In this document: positions 43,735 through 55,000 of the stretch, one piece after another | Numbering within the stretch: position 1 is the stretch's first letter | Layout of the letters: the number at the start of each line of letters is the position of its first letter | DNA from: Carex sylvatica | Taxonomy: Eukaryota > Streptophyta > Magnoliopsida > Poales > Cyperaceae | Assembly: GCA_964058845.1 (NCBI GenBank) | Contig: CAXKVR010000137.1 | Location: forward strand, 124,001 to 188,000 | Length of the DNA stretch: 64,000 bases | Reading direction: 5' to 3' | Translations under genes and position numbers: made by a program | Notes under the pieces: generated by a model | Database searches by the model: none | What the model was told of the DNA's origin: nothing | The model's input: the letters and a program-made list of their open reading frames with translations, nothing else

Positions 43735-46700
43735 ATGGGCCGCAGTTGGATGTACGAAGTATCACGTCTATCTGATGAATATATGACAGGTGTCGAGGAA
43801 TTTATCAGAGTTGCTACGGAAGATATGGCGAATAAGGGGAGTGCACTGATGTCGTGTCCTTGCCGTGATTGTAACAATGGTCAAAAATTCTCCAACTCGA
43901 ACCAAGTGAGGAACCATTTAATCCGTCGTGGATTCAAGCAAGGATATAAGTGTTGGTTATGGCACGGTGAGAGTTTGCCAACCGACATAGGTACTGGTAC
44001 TGAGCATCAGAAATACCATACCGGTAGAAATGACGGGAATGATCTACGGGGATTGGAAACCGATGTAGGTGATCGTACTGAGGATCAGGAATACCATACC
44101 GAAGAAAATGATGATATGGTGGTAGATAGATGTGATAATTTTGATCAAATGTTACGTGATTTAGAAGAGGATTTTGATAATGATAAGCAGTATTGTTTAT
44201 TTGAAAATTTGTATGAGGATTCTAATAAGGAATTGTATCCTGGTTGTTCTAAATTTTCAAAATTGAAAGGTGTATTAAAATTGTATAACCTTAAAGCATC
44301 TAACGGTTGGAGTGATAAAAGTTTTACTGAGTTATTACAAACTTTAAAAGAAATACTTCCGGATGGAAACGAGATACCACCAAATGTTTATGAAGCGAAG
44401 AAAATATTGTGCCCAGTGGATTTAGAAGTTCAAAGAGTACATGCGTGTCCAAATGATTGTATATTATATCGATCCGAGTATAAAGATCTTCACGAGTGTC
44501 CAAAATGTGGTGTATCACGTTACAAACCAAAGCAGTTAACCGGAGATAAAAGTGATTACAAATCGAATAAAGGGCCTCCGGCAAAAGCATTGTGGTACCT
44601 CCCCGTGAAACCGAGATTGAAACGTTTGTTCTCAAATGCTAAAGATGCAAAATTAGTGCGTTGGCATGCAGATAACCGAAAAAAAGACGGGAAATTACGG
44701 CACCCCGCTGATTCTCCTCAGTGGAGAAATATTGACAGAGAGTTCCCCGAATTCGGATGTGACCCTAGAAATCTTAAGCTTGGGCTTAGTGCAGATGGAA
44801 TAAATCCACACAGTAGCATGAGCAGCAAGCACAGCAGTTGGCCGGTTTTATTGTGCATTTATAATCTTCCGCCTTGGTTATGTATGAAACGCAAATACAT
44901 CATGTTGACCTTGCTCATATCAGGACCCAAACAGCCCGGGAACGACATAGATGTGTATCTAGCGCCATTGATCGATGATTTAAAAGAATTATGGCAACCC
45001 GGAGTGCAGATATTTGATGCATACAGCAAGGAGAAATTCACTTTACGGGCCATGATTTTCTGCACCATTAATGATTTTCCGGCTTATGGAAATTTGTCGG
45101 GTTACAGTGTCAAAGGAGAGAAAGCATGCCCTGTTTGCCTAGACGAAACAGTCGATGTGTGGCTACCTAATTCCTCTAAAAATGTGTACATGGGTCATCG
45201 TAGATTTCTTCCTGCCAACCATGCACACCGAAAGAGAAAGAAAGAATTCAATGGAAAGACCGAGAATACCAGAGTAAATTATCCGTTGACCGGTAAACCT
45301 GTTTATTCACGAGTGAAGGATATCAAAGTTCAATTTGGGAAATTTAAAAAAAGGGTGGTGAGAAAGAAAGGGGCACCGAAAATTAGTTGGAAGAAGAGGT
45401 CAATATTCTGGGATTTACCATACTGGCAGCACTTAGATGTTCGACACTGTCTCGATGTGATGCATGTGGTTAAAAATGTGTGTGATAGCCTAGTTGGAAC
45501 ACTATTGAATATTCCGGGTAAGACTAAGGATGGTATCAATGCTCGGAAAGACATGCAATTCCTGAACATACGGTCGGATCTACAACCAGCAGAGAAGGAA
45601 AGAGAAAATGGGAAATTTTGTACGTATCTAAAACCTGCAATGCATACGCTGTCGAAAGCAGAGAAAAAAAGCTTATTGGAATGCCTTCACGGTGTCAAAG
45701 TTCCATCTGGATATTCTTCGAATATTAAAAACCTAGTTTCACTGGAAGATTTAAAATTGACAGGAATGAAGTCTCATGACTGTCATGTTTTAATGACACA
45801 GTTTCTTCCTGTTGCAATTCGGGGCATATTGCCAAAGTGTGTTAGGCAGACCATCACGAAGCTTTGTTTTTTCTTTAATGCCATATGTTGCAAAGTAAGT
45901 GATCCCGATATGCTAGATGCTCTGCAGAAGGAGGTTGTTGTCACTCTTTGTCATCTTGAAATGTATTTTCCGCCGTCTTTTTTTGATATCATGGTTCATT
46001 TAATTGTTCACCTAGTTAGAGAAATCAAGATGTGCGGACCTGTTTTCTTGCGGTACATGTATCCGTTCGAGAGATACATGGGATTGTTAAAGGCATATGT
46101 CAGGAATCGATATCGGCCTGAGGGAAGCATCGTAAGAGCTTATGCTGCCGAAGAGGTTATTGAGTTTTGTACTAATTATATGGATGATGTGAAAGCTATC
46201 GGTATCCCTAAATCTCGGCACGAGGGTCGACTTCACGGGGTAGGCACAATCGGCGCGAAATTATTCGAGCCCGATAGTACAACTATGTCACTAGCACATT
46301 TCCATATTTTGCAACACCTCACTGATGTTCATCCTTTTTGGGACGAGCATATGACTCTCTTGCGGCAACATAATCCTAAGAAATCCTACAAGTGGTTAAT
46401 TGACGAACACAATAAAAAGTTTGAAGGATGGTTTACACGTAGAGTCGTGCAAGCTCCGGAGGGAGAAAATATTACAGAAACTGTGAAATTGTTGGCTCTC
46501 GGTCCAGTCCACGTCGTGAGGACCTTCCAAGGATATGACATCAACGGGTACACATTTTACACAAGAAATCAAGATTCAAAGAGTACTGTACAAAACAGTG
46601 GCGTGACGTTAGTAGCTGTTTCGAGTGATTTGTCAGATCCTAAAAGTGCCGGACCATCGCATGCATCAATGTCATATTACGGATTTGTTGAAGAAATTTG

Positions 46701-47100
46701 GGAGGTAGATTATAGAAAATTTAACATTCCGTTATTTATGTGTAAATGGGTCGATAACCGTAGGGGTGTTAAAGTCGATGAAGATGGTTTTATTCTAGTG
46801 GATTTCAGTAAGACTGGATACAAGGATGATCCATTTATCCTTGCAAGACAAGCCATGCAAGTATTCTACGTTACTGATCCGACCGATTGTTCAAGACATG
46901 TCGTCCTCTCTGGTAAAAGACGTATTATCGGGATTGATAATGTGGAAGACGAAGAAGCGTACGATCATTTTGATGAGATACCACCGTTTTCCACTGGCAT
47001 GGCATCTTTACCAACCGGTGAGGATAACAAGACAAGTCACACGCGCAACGATCATAATGAAGGAGAATGGATTGAAGTTCCCACTGGCAATAATCCATAA
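43735..47100 (+). CDS. TNP2: TNP2-type CACTA transposase
   Basis: A single 1121-residue coding exon from the ATG at 43735, directly after a TTGCAG acceptor. Domains in order: an N-terminal transposase-associated zinc-type region (MGRSWMY, CPCRDCNNG, HLIRRGFKQGYKCWLWHGE; about 1-80); an acidic spacer; a second Cys pair (CPNDCILYR...CPKCGVSRYK, about 238-262); the RNase H-like transposase_21 core (LGLSADGINPHSS at about 351, MIFCTINDFPAYGNLSGYS, DVRHCLDVMHVVKNV at about 575); DUF4218 (LHGVKVPSGYSSNI...CHVLMTQFLPVAIRGIL, about 650-765); and DUF4216 (YYGFVEEIWEVDY...LFMCKW, about 980-1050). It cuts the element out and inserts it elsewhere. No stops or frameshifts, so it appears functional. Confidence 0.94.
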   Translation: MGRSWMYEVSRLSDEYMTGVEEFIRVATEDMANKGSALMSCPCRDCNNGQKFSNSNQVRNHLIRRGFKQGYKCWLWHGESLPTDIGTGTEHQKYHTGRNDGNDLRGLETDVGDRTEDQEYHTEENDDMVVDRCDNFDQMLRDLEEDFDNDKQYCLFENLYEDSNKELYPGCSKFSKLKGVLKLYNLKASNGWSDKSFTELLQTLKEILPDGNEIPPNVYEAKKILCPVDLEVQRVHACPNDCILYRSEYKDLHECPKCGVSRYKPKQLTGDKSDYKSNKGPPAKALWYLPVKPRLKRLFSNAKDAKLVRWHADNRKKDGKLRHPADSPQWRNIDREFPEFGCDPRNLKLGLSADGINPHSSMSSKHSSWPVLLCIYNLPPWLCMKRKYIMLTLLISGPKQPGNDIDVYLAPLIDDLKELWQPGVQIFDAYSKEKFTLRAMIFCTINDFPAYGNLSGYSVKGEKACPVCLDETVDVWLPNSSKNVYMGHRRFLPANHAHRKRKKEFNGKTENTRVNYPLTGKPVYSRVKDIKVQFGKFKKRVVRKKGAPKISWKKRSIFWDLPYWQHLDVRHCLDVMHVVKNVCDSLVGTLLNIPGKTKDGINARKDMQFLNIRSDLQPAEKERENGKFCTYLKPAMHTLSKAEKKSLLECLHGVKVPSGYSSNIKNLVSLEDLKLTGMKSHDCHVLMTQFLPVAIRGILPKCVRQTITKLCFFFNAICCKVSDPDMLDALQKEVVVTLCHLEMYFPPSFFDIMVHLIVHLVREIKMCGPVFLRYMYPFERYMGLLKAYVRNRYRPEGSIVRAYAAEEVIEFCTNYMDDVKAIGIPKSRHEGRLHGVGTIGAKLFEPDSTTMSLAHFHILQHLTDVHPFWDEHMTLLRQHNPKKSYKWLIDEHNKKFEGWFTRRVVQAPEGENITETVKLLALGPVHVVRTFQGYDINGYTFYTRNQDSKSTVQNSGVTLVAVSSDLSDPKSAGPSHASMSYYGFVEEIWEVDYRKFNIPLFMCKWVDNRRGVKVDEDGFILVDFSKTGYKDDPFILARQAMQVFYVTDPTDCSRHVVLSGKRRIIGIDNVEDEEAYDHFDEIPPFSTGMASLPTGEDNKTSHTRNDHNEGEWIEVPTGNNP

Positions 47101-49515
47101 AATTTTATTGGTATGTCAAAATATAATTTATAAAAAATGTGACTTATTATTATTTAATACTGCTGACTTAAGAAATTTTTCTTTTTTCCAGGATGCATTG
47201 AAACACTAGACAATGAAAAGCATGCAATTTATTTTTCAATGTTTCTTGTAGCTTATATCTTTTCATGTTATATGTAAATTTATTTGCTTATTTTTTAATT
47301 TTTAATGTTATTATTTAGTATAATTTATTAAAACAATTTCATAAAATGAATATTAAGATGTAATTTCATATAATTTATTAAAACAATTTATGATTTTAAT
47401 TTTTAAAATACACATAAAAAAATATAACAACATAACACCACACATGCATGCATATATAACCTACCACTATCTGGATCGGTTCCTTAGCTAGGAACCGATC
47501 CAGATACCTATCTGGATCGGTTCTTCAGCTAGGAACCGATCCTGCTGTTGCTTATGTGTTTTTTAAAAATGAATTACTTATTGTAAATTATTTCATAAAT
47601 TATTTATGTAAGAAATGTTACACAAAATTACTTCCTAAAACCTATTATGTCTTACAAATTATTTCAAAAAAAATGTTAAACATAAATGTTCCTTTTTTTT
47701 ATAAACCACCTTTTTAGATGTAAGCTACAAAAATTTGTTACCTCAAATAATTTTTTAAAAAGCAAGATATTCATGATCAAAATAAAAATATGATTTATGA
47801 TCAAAATAAAGAAATAATTTATGATCAAAATAATTTACAAACATGCATAAACAAACATATTCTGATTTTAATTTTTTAAAAATCATACACATAAATAACC
47901 TAACACCACGCATGCATGCATATATAACCTACCACTATCTGGATCGGTTCCTTAGCTAGGAACCGATCCAGATACCTATCTGGATCGGTTCTTCAGCTAG
48001 GAACCGATCCTGCTGTTGCTTATGTGTTTTTTAAAAATGAATTACTTATTGTAAATTATTTCATAAATTATTTATGTAAGAAATGTTACACAAAATTACT
48101 TCCTAAAACCTATTATGTCTTACAAATTATTTCAAAAAAAATGTTAAACATAAATGTTCCTTTTTTTTATAAACCACCTTTTTAGATGTAAGCTACAAAA
48201 ATTTGTTACCTCAAATAATTTTTTAAAAAGCAAGATATTCATGATCAAAATAAAAATATGATTTATGATCAAAATAAAGAAATAATTTATGATCAAAATA
48301 ATTTACAAACATGCATAAACAAACATATTCTGATTTTAATTTTTTAAAAATCATACACATAAATAACCTAACACCACGCATGCATGCATATATAACCTAC
48401 CACTATCTGGATCGGTTCCTTAGCTAGGAACCGATCCTGATGTTTATTCATTTAAAAAAAGTTAAAAGGGTATCTGGATCGGTTCCTAGATAAAGAACCG
48501 ATCCAGATAACTATCTGGATCGGTTCCTAGCTAAAGAACCGATCCAGATAACTATCTGGATCGGTTCCTTAGCTAGGAACCGATCCAGATAGGTTTAGGT
48601 TATACATTTCACCCTACCGAAATTTCAAACCTTTCTCCCTTCCTCTCCTCAAACCCCTCTCTCTCAAAGGCCTCACTTAGCCGAAATTGAAAACCTTCCT
48701 CCTCCACCATTCTCTCCTCAAACCCCTCTCTCAAAGCCGAAAATTGAAACATTCTCTCCTCCACCGTAACCCTTTCTCTCCTCAAACCCCTCTCTCAATG
48801 CCGTGACCGTGACCTCAAACCCCTCTCCTCCACCGTGACCTCTTTCTCCCCTTTGCCGTGACCTCTCCTCCTTTGCCGTGACCTCTCCTCCTTTGCCGTG
48901 ACCTCTTTCTCTCCTCCTCCTCCTCCGCAGTGTCTCTTTCTCCGTTAAGTGAAAGCTCTCTCTTCCGCTCCTCCCTCCCCGTCGGCTCATTGGCTCCGCC
49001 TCCCTCTCAAATTCGGGTAAACTCATTTCTCTAATTTCATTTTTTTAGAAATTGTTCAAAATTGTTACATATTATTAGCAATTGTTTAGAAATTGTTATA
49101 AATTATTACAAATTGTTATAAATTATTTGAAATTTGAATTATTAGAAATTGTTAGAAATTAAAATTATTAGAAATGGTTAGAAATTTGGATTATTACAAA
49201 TTGTTAGAAATTGTTGCTTCTTGTTGCTAATTAGGTATTGCATGTATGTTTAACTTAGGTTTTTGGTTTCGGGTTGTTGTAGTTTGATTGAATTGTTCGT
49301 GTTCAACGATTGTATTGTTGGTATTCAATAGTTTCATTAATTGAAATGCAAATGTGAATTTATAGCTCGGTATATGCAAATCTGAATATTTAGTGGCAAA
49401 TCTATATACAAATGTGAATTTGAAATGGCATATGCATGAGTAATAGGAATGGTTTCTTATATAACATAGGCATAAATATATTTAAATTGTACATTTTTTT
49501 TAATGATAAGTAGAT
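47101..49515. other. CACTA spacer between its two genes
   Basis: Contains the 3' end of the transposase gene and a 469-bp tandem duplication (described separately). At 48400-48590 there is another cluster of TATCTGGATCGGTT palindromes. From 48610 a CT-rich stretch is the likely promoter and leader of the second gene, and a predicted leader intron runs 49017-49513 (CGG/GTAAAC to AAGTAG). Confidence 0.7.
47440..48440. repeat. 469-bp tandem duplication carrying GATCGGTT palindromes
   Basis: The block starting CTACCACTATCTGGATCGG at 47461 recurs at 47929 and, truncated, at 48398, so two full copies and a part of a third with 468-469 bp spacing. The first two copies look almost identical. Each copy contains two TATCTGGATCGGTT...AACCGATCC palindromes. 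Confidence 0.88.
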
Positions 49516-52500
49516 ATGGAAGGTGATGGTGAGATAGTCCCGGCTAAGAAACGAGGAAGAGGGCCTAACAAAATTAAGGAGAAGTTTAACGAGAAAGGCA
49601 AAAAGCTGGAACTTGATAAATTTTACAGGCCGGTTGTTACTCGAGATACGACGAGTTTTGCAACGGAATTTGGGATATTGGTAAGAAGGATTATTCCTCT
49701 AAGGTTCCAACAATGGAAAGATGTTCCAGATGAGAAAAAGCAACAAATATGGGAAATACTTAAGGTAAACAAATTTTGGTACTAATTTCACAAGATTTCA
49801 TTTCATATTAACAAACTCTAAATTTTTTTGTTTTATTTGTTTGTAAGGTGGACTGGGGCATAGTCGACGACGAAGAGGTGCAGAAATATTATTATCAGAA
49901 AATGGCTACTGTTCACCGAAAGTGGCGAACAGAAATGACTAAAGTGTGGCGCAAGGGTGAGACGCCTGATTTTGGTAAGCTCCAGATTGAAGAACAAGAC
50001 TGGGAAGAATTTTGCAAGTACCGAGAGACGGAGAAATTTAATGTATGATAGTTACTATGAATCACCTACCTTATCTATAATTAATTAAGAATTCAATTTT
50101 TTTAATAATTGAGCCTAATTGTATCCTTGTTCAAATTGTAGGATGCCAGCCAGACTGGAAAGGCGAATCAGGCCCACAACGAGTATCCGCATTTCTTAGG
50201 ATCCAGAGGTTATAATGGTGAGGGTTTTCGGAGTAGACTCAGAGAAGCTATGCAGACGATTGCAAATGAGAAAGCATCTACCGATCCGTCTTCCCAAGGG
50301 TCAACTAGTACTGCATTAACAGCAGAGGAGGTTATTGATTTGTCGGTTGAGCATAGGCACGTCACATGGAAACTAGGAAGACAAAAGCTCTCAGACGAGA
50401 CCAATGAACGCTTTTATCCAGAAGCGTACTTACCGGTTATCACCAGGATTGTGAGTATTTAGATATTGTCATTTATTGAAACTTCAACTTTAATTTATTT
50501 TGTTATAACATTTATGTTGTCATTTCAGGAAGAACAAGAAGCGGCTTTTAAACAAGGCCAGTTGGCCGTTGTACGATACAATGATGTTCTGGGAAAATCT
50601 CTGCCAAATCGGGAACATCCCGGGAGGGTGAGAGGAGTGGGCGGTCTGCTTCCAATTACAACAACATTCGGTAAGAACTCGACAAGGAGGAGACACATTA
50701 CTACTTACTCGAGATCTGAAGAAGAATTTGATGCGAGAGTGGATCAAAGAGTGGAGGAGAGAGTAAGAGGAATGGAGCAGAGATTGCGGCAACAAATGAA
50801 AGAAGAAATGAAAGCTGAGCTTGCAATAATGCTTCAGCAGACCATGGGCCAACAAGAAAAGACGTATAGCCCAACAGTCGTTCAGAGCAGCTGTCAGTCA
50901 GTCAAACCATATGCAAATCTTTCCGAGTTTACTGAGGTAATGCAAATTCAGATTTGAATCAGTAGGCCTATGCTTTAATTTCATACATACTTTGATTTTA
51001 TTCGAGTAAATAAATGTATTTGTACAGGAGGCAGAAGTAAGCTGCAGACTCCAGGCGAATGTAGGTGGGAATACTCTTGTAGTGGCCGTAGGGACAATTC
51101 ATGTCCCAGTTGTACAAGGTGGAACAATTCACGGTTTGCCTATGCCGCCCGACCATGCAAGAGTAACGGTGGATTCTATTCGTGATGCAGACTTCATAGA
51201 ACTCCCCTTACCTGTACCAAATGGCGAGCAGCTAACCCTTGCATCGGTCCTCGGCAGTTTCACTGCATGGCCGATGTCCATGATATTGACAGGTTCAGAT
51301 GAGGTATATTATTATTAAGTTTTATGCCTTCTTAATTTGTATCTATATGATATAGTTATAGTTGATTTTGGATTTTATTTCAATTTATTATGAAATTTTG
51401 CAGGAACCACGCGAAGCGGTGCAAGTTTCTGGAGATCGAAAAACAACGAGTCACAGCAAGGTGTTTGATCATATCAATTTTGAAAAGCTGGGACGAACAT
51501 TCAACCAGCTGCGTGATCAATTTTCAGAGCTAGATGGCAGTCCATTCAAAATCGATCCGCCACCTGATCTTTTCTGCTCAGCAGAGTCCATATACGTTTA
51601 TGCAGATGATTATGCGGCCTTGCTTACACCACGGGAGTGGCTCACTGGACCAGTCATTCAGATATGGATGCTGTGAGTTTAATATTCGTAATAATTGCAG
51701 AATTCAGTACTTTTAATTCAAATTTCACAAACTTGACAACACATGTATGCCTTCTTTTTTTTAGGCATTGGCACAAATTCATCAAGGAGGAATTTCCCGA
51801 TGAGCAGATTGGTTTTATGGACCCCCAGCGAACAAATGCCACCATGCTGCATGATGACCGGGGAGGTGTTCTTCAATACATGAGGAAAGCACTCCAAGAG
51901 AATCGGGACAAGAGATTGATCTTTATACCTTACCATCAGATGTTAGTGTTATATATATTATAATTTTATTATATTTCTTTCAATTTATATAAATTATATA
52001 ATATGACATGCTACAAACCTAATATGCAGAAATCATTGGATATTGACCGTGCTTATGCCAAGAGATCGTTCCTTGTACGTGTACGATTCCGATAAGAAAA
52101 GCAAAAAAATGCTAATGATCACTGCTGCGGTCGAGGAGTAAGTGACTTTCTTAATTTTACGTTTGTTTAGAATTCTAATGATTTTATTATTATATTATCA
52201 TTTTAAATATCTCCCGTAAGTACTGATTGTTCAATTTGTTCATATTTCAACAGTGCCTTCTCCAGGGAAATGGGTACTTCTTTAACGATTTGTAACGATT
52301 GCAAGGTAATAGTTTCTATTGAGATAGAATTATAAGGACCTAGATGCAAAAATTTGTGAATATCTAAACATATAAATCATTGGTATATATGCTCATTAAC
52401 TTACATTTTATTTTTTACAAACTTGTTATATAGTGCCCACAACAACCAGCCGGCTGGGAATGTGCATATTATGTCCTGTTGCTCATGCAAGACATAATAA

Positions 52501-52741
52501 GCGAACAACTTGATTCTTTTCCGAACTTAAGGGTATATATGCATTTATATATTTTTCAAAAGTAATGATAATTTTTTGCTTCAACTATAATAAAATACAA
52601 AATTAATTGTCCATGCTCTTCTTTTTAAAAATGCAGGATATTCCTGCTAAACATAATGTACAACGCTTGGGAGATTTGCGGAAAATGTGGGTTAAAATTT
52701 TTTTACATGAGATTAGGCCGAGAATAACTACAACGTTGTAG
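49516..52741 (+). CDS. CACTA second gene: transposase_24-like protein with Ulp1-like protease domain
   Basis: Eleven exons, 748 residues, all GT-AG with matching phases: 49516-49764, 49848-50042, 50142-50450, 50529-50936, 51028-51303, 51404-51672, 51765-51941, 52030-52137, 52254-52305, 52434-52532, 52637-52741. The N-terminus is basic (PAKKRGRGPNKIKEKF). Residues about 35-330 resemble the plant transposase Ptta/En/Spm family (TSFATEFGILVRR, HRKWRTEMTKVWRK, FLGSRGYNGEGFR). A charged coiled coil follows (RVEERVRGMEQRLRQQMKEE), then a DUF8039-like domain (VAVGTIHVP...IHGLPMPPDHARVTVD, about 390-475). The last third fits a Ulp1/C48 cysteine protease: His in NHWILTVLMP (about 630), Asp in YVYDSD (about 650), Gln in QQPAGWE and Cys in GWECAYYVLLLM (about 691). 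Position and neighbours suggest the DNA-binding partner (TnpA role) of the transposase; the protease may act on SUMO or similar, which is inference. Start chosen as the first ATG after a TAG acceptor. Confidence 0.87.
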
Positions 52742-52947
52742 GATGTGTGTAATTTAAATTTGTATTAACATGAATTTTTTGTAATAACTTAGGATGTGTA
52801 TGATATTTAATTTAGGATGTGTATGTGATAGTTAATTTAGGATGTGTGACATTTCATTTCTGATTTGTGATAATTTAGCAAGAATTTTTGCCAGCAAAAT
52901 TTGGAAGCTGGTCATTTTATAAAAACATTTTTTTTTGATTCAATTTA

Positions 52948-53470
52948 ACTATCTGGATCGGTTCCTAAGCTAAGAACCGATCCAGATACTAATAATCTAA
53001 ATTTAAAAAAAATATATAATTAAAAATAAACCGTAAACCCTATTAGGATCGGTTCTATAATAGTGAACCGATCCAGATAACTGACTATCTGGATCGGTTC
53101 ACTATTATAGAACCGATCCAGATACTAATAATCTAAATTTAAAAAAAAATATATAATTAAAAATAAACCCTAAACCCTATTAGGATCGGTTCTATAATAG
53201 TGAACCGATCCAGATAACTGACTATCTGGATCGGTTCACTATTATAGAACCGATCCAGATACTCAGTTTCTGAATTTTATAACGTTTTTAATATAAATTC
53301 AGAAAATAACTATCTGGATCGGTTCCTTATATAGGAACCGATCCAGATAGGTGATTATCTAGATCGGTTGTTTAACCGATCCAGATTATGGTAGTATCTG
53401 TATCGCCTTCATCAGGATCGGTTGTATTCCGATACTAATATGCGTATATAACCGATCCTGATTCCATATT
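52948..53470. repeat. 3' subterminal repeat array of the CACTA element
   Basis: Palindromic TATCTGGATCGGTTC...GAACCGATCCAGATA units, including a tandem duplication of about 125 bp (AATAATCTAAATTTAAAAAA to ATAACTGACTATC) in 52985-53240. Compared with the 5' array these use TATCTGG rather than TATCAGG, so the two ends are distinguishable. Confidence 0.88.
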
Positions 53471-53481
53471 TTCCACTAGTG

Positions 53482-54700
53482 ATAACTTGCCACAAATCCA
53501 TTGATCACTTATTCATAAACTGCAATTTAGCACAGTAAATCTGGTTTTATTTAGGTAAAAGTCAATGGGTAATGCAAAATTAGCATACATGGAATGATAT
53601 ATTATATTCTGCACATATGTTGGATTTTGAAAACAGAACTGGTTTCATGATTGTTTTAAGTGCAGTTGAAGTATTTGAAAACATGGAAATGAAGTATGCC
53701 TTACTAATTATCATGTTAAAAATATTAGATCATTAATTTTGCTCATTAAAACCTTGTGTGGCTATTGGTCAGATACCTTGAAGAAGAAAGTCAAAGATGC
53801 AGTTAGAGAGTAGCTTCCTGTGATGAAAGATGTCATTCCATTAGCTCAGTACATGCCCATGGAGGTGGTCGTTTACCAACCAGCAGCCGACTCTGATGGG
53901 GGTCCTCCTGTGATGACCTAGATGCTTATGAAGACTAAATTCCAATTTTGTCATTTAGATATTATTAGCCTCAGCCCATTACGTAGGGGCTTAGTTTGAG
54001 CAACATTAATCTGTTTTTGGAGTATTGCAAGTGTTAAGTTTTGGATGATGTATGTCTTGATGACTGTTTTGTTGTTGTTTTTTTTTTTTTTTTTTTGTGG
54101 TTGACTCTAGAATTGGAACAACTGTGATGGTGTAATTATCCATATTCCGATCAATGGAATGGGCATTTTGCCTTTTCAAAAAAAAAAAAAAATTATAGAT
54201 ATAAACTAAAATCGGTTGTACACAAAGAAGTGATATAAACTAAAATCGGTTGTATGTAAATGCTTTTCATAAACCAAACCAGAAAAAAAAAACCTCTCTT
54301 ACACGGATATTAGTGTCACAAGTTCCGTTTTAAATTTGCATCGAATCCTACTTAAATTCTCACTTAATATAAGCTTTAATACCAATTGACAATGCCATCT
54401 TTACAATCCAATATCTAAGCACTCCTAAACCAAATTAACCCAATAGTTACACTAAGCCCATTATTTTAACATAAGACATCACATATACTAATTCAAATTA
54501 AACATTACAATAAAAATATTAATTTCAACATATCTAACGCTTGAGAATAATGCTAGAGGATAGATATCCATTATGTAACACAATGAACTCATAGCTTTAC
54601 ATAATGAAATCGCTTCAAATATCCAGAGCTTGACAGCGTGGTCTTCCCCATATCAATAATAAACATTGATATGTGATTTGAGAGAGAAAATCACAAAAAA
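53482..54700. other. Flank right of the CACTA element, with gene relic
   Basis: 53776-53922 follows an AG acceptor and reads TLKKKVKDAVRE, then one TAG, then LPVMKDVIPLAQYMPMEVVV and QPAADSDGGPPVMT before a stop. It looks like the last exon of a protein gene with one nonsense codon; I do not recognise the family. A possible 3' untranslated region and an A run at 54179-54192 follow, perhaps the poly(A) tail of a retroposed copy. No other feature. Confidence 0.35.
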
Positions 54701-54779
54701 GCTTTTCTTTGTTATTTGATAAGCATTTTCGTTGCTCTCCCACTCGTAGATGGGTTTGGACCCGGAGTTGGTACGCAGA

Positions 54780-55000
54780 ATATATCTCTGCTCTCTGTGC
54801 AGGCGAGCATGGACCCAAAGTAGTCATCCAGAGAACTTGTGCTCTCCATGAAGGCGGGCATGGACCCGAAGTTGTTATCCAGAGAACTTGTGCTCTCCAT
54901 GAAGGCGGGCATGGACAAGAAGTTGTCATCCAGAAAACTTGTGCTCTCCATGAAGGCGGGCATGGACCCGAAGTTTCTTGTGCTCTCCATGAAGGCCAAA
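54780..55000. repeat. 51-bp tandem repeat
   Basis: About four copies of a 51-bp unit (CTCCATGAAGGCGGGCATGG, ACCCGAAGTTGTCATCC, AGAGAACTTGTG), with shared blocks at 54851, 54902 and 54953 and shorter copies at the edges. As 51 is a multiple of three, several frames stay open on both strands; on the minus strand one gives a 17-residue repeat (SMPAFMESTSSLDNNFG). Whether it is coding is unknown. Confidence 0.75.

Larger units (their letters stand above)
42105..53481 (+). mobile_element. Complete CACTA (En/Spm) DNA transposon
   Basis: An 11,377-bp element with perfect inverted ends CACTAGTGGAAAA and TTTTCCACTAGTG, flanked by a 3-bp target duplication ATA (42102-42104 and 53482-53484), as expected for CACTA transposons. 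It carries two genes in the same direction: an intact TNP2-type transposase (43735-47100) and an intact 11-exon second gene (49516-52741). Arrays of palindromic TATC(A/T)GGATCGGTT sites occur inside both ends and between the genes. Everything needed for an autonomous element appears to be present. Confidence 0.95.

Noticed and set aside
50520..50855. Minus-strand frame of 111 codons opposite the CACTA second gene
   Set aside because: Shadow of the coiled-coil exon on the other strand.
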